This document shows, piece after piece, positions 63,489-64,000 of a stretch of DNA of 64,000 nt. The notes under the pieces are model-generated. The model saw only the letters and a program-made list of their open reading frames with translations, did no database searches and was not told the DNA's origin. The stretch is from Pelomonas sp. Root1444 (GTDB taxonomy: Bacteria; Pseudomonadota; Gammaproteobacteria; Burkholderiales; Burkholderiaceae_C): the NCBI RefSeq assembly GCF_001426885.1, contig NZ_LMFP01000010.1:63649-127648 (forward strand), written 5' to 3'. How positions within the stretch are numbered: the first letter of the stretch is position 1; each line of letters starts with the position of its first letter. Both the position numbers and the translations under genes were made by a program.

Positions 63489-63535
63489 GAATTCAGGCCG
63501 GATCGAATGAAACGTCGATCCGATGGGCTGAATTC
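63489..63535 (-). other. Strong hairpin in the fliC 5' leader
   Basis: GAATTCAG and CTGAATTC form an outer 8-bp stem, and CGGATCGA and TCGATCCG form an inner 8-bp stem around an 8-base loop, with a small internal bulge between them. The hairpin ends immediately before the ribosome binding site (CGAGGAGT) of fliC, a position suited to messenger stabilisation or translational control. Confidence 0.75.
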
Positions 63536-63648
63536 TGAGAGTGCGCGCCGCCGCCGAAAGCCCGATCAAAGGGTCAAACCACCGCCATTAAAAACCACCC
63601 CTGCTGCCTTCGCCCGGTTCCCCGGCGGGCGTCGGCTGGGGCCTACGT

Positions 63649-64000
63649 TCAGCCGCGCAGCAGGGCCAGCACTTGCTGGGGCAGCTGGTTGGCCTGGGCG
63701 ATCATGGTGTTGCCGGCCTGCTGCAGGATCTGGGCGCGGCTCAGGTTGGCGGTTTCCTGGGCGAAGTCGGCGTCCATGATGCGGCTGCGGGCGCTGCTCT
63801 GGTTCTCGACCGACACCTGCAGGTTGGAGATCACGGCATCGAAGCGGTTCTGCGCCGCACCGTAGGTGGCGCGCTCGCCGTTGACGGTGTTGATGGCGGT
63901 GTCGATGTTGCTGATGACCGTGGCCAGGGCGGTGGCGTCACCCGTCACGTTGCCGCCGGTGACGGCGGTGATGTCGGCGTTGGCCGTGAAATCCGTCGTG
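63649..64000 (-). CDS. Second flagellin gene (N-terminal part outside window)
   Basis: The frame runs open to the window edge and encodes the C-terminal ~116 residues of a flagellin. SRIMDADFAQETANLSRAQI and LPQQVLALLRG closely match the end of the neighbouring fliC (about 80% identical over the last 70 residues by eye). The codons before 63948 continue the protein with DITAVTGGNVTGD, so the GTG there is internal. The two flagellin genes are tandem, separated by about 170 bases. Confidence 0.95.
   Translation of the reverse strand, partial: TTDFTANADITAVTGGNVTGDATALATVISNIDTAINTVNGERATYGAAQNRFDAVISNLQVSVENQSSARSRIMDADFAQETANLSRAQILQQAGNTMIAQANQLPQQVLALLRG

Noticed and set aside
63541..63600. 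Sigma28 promoter for the complete flagellin gene
   Set aside because: No TAAA/TCAA with a GCCGATAA-like partner at 14-16 bases could be found upstream of 63475; the true promoter may be divergent from consensus or the gene may be read from the upstream flagellin.

Overview
The window is high-GC, densely coded proteobacterial chromosome. Gene content and order point to the Burkholderiales, most likely the Roseateles/Rubrivivax/Leptothrix neighbourhood: a ctaA-ctaB-sco cytochrome oxidase assembly run beside rpoH, a CIRCE element over the rpoH promoter, a fused MrpAB antiporter subunit, and flagellar fliF-R and fliC-fliD-fliS-fliT blocks. The placement is inferred from gene content, not from a marker-gene comparison. 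Almost all of the window is core genome. I see no prophage, insertion sequence or CRISPR array.

Layout. 1-3777 (+): cytochrome c oxidase assembly (SURF1, a SCO-like anchored protein, heme A synthase, heme O synthase, SCO1). 3818-11171 (-): rpoH under a CIRCE/sigma70 promoter, then an operon read in the order YbbP-type permease, MASE1-CHASE-PAS hybrid kinase, cheW. 11248-11321: tRNA-Gly(CCC). 11607-16254 (+): an accessory-looking trio of vanadium haloperoxidase/PAP2-like protein, methyltransferase and ATP-binding LuxR-type regulator. 16270-21756: a divergent pair, a lipoprotein 5'-nucleotidase (-) and an Oar-like TonB-dependent receptor (+), separated by a 0.4-kb regulatory region. 21855-26068: gabD-like dehydrogenase (-) and alaS (+).

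26120-31948 (-): a chemotaxis operon read as cheZ-like, cheY, cheA, cheW, mcp. 32146-33947 (+): a receiver-histidine kinase and its NarL-type regulator. 34032-38515 (+): a tripartite ABC exporter of MacA/MacB type (adaptor, ATPase, two FtsX permeases). 38574-40700: a small membrane protein, an Rnk-like protein and a tandem universal stress protein. 40755-46865 (+): the complete Mrp Na+/H+ antiporter operon (AB, C, D, E, F, G).

46961-64000: flagellar genes. fliF-G-H-I-J-K-L-M-N-O-P-Q-R run on the minus strand with fliE divergent. Then come a GspH/FimT-type pseudopilin coupled to a PilZ flagellar-brake gene, fliT, fliS, fliD, one complete flagellin and the 3' part of a second. The flagellar and chemotaxis blocks together give basal body, export gate, switch, filament and signalling parts.

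The least expected material is between genes: a perfect CIRCE element on rpoH; a sigma28 promoter for fliD built into the flagellin terminator hairpin; a roughly 77-bp repeat at the mrpC/mrpD junction that creates a 26-codon coupling ORF; related repeats ending at the fliQ and fliT stop codons; a 125-bp palindromic element after fliE; a 32-bp tandem palindromic repeat between fliN and fliO; and a strong 5'-leader hairpin on the flagellin gene. I did not find a clearly undescribed multi-gene system. The best candidates for new biology are these intergenic elements, the short CheZ-like protein, and the permease-sensor kinase-CheW operon.
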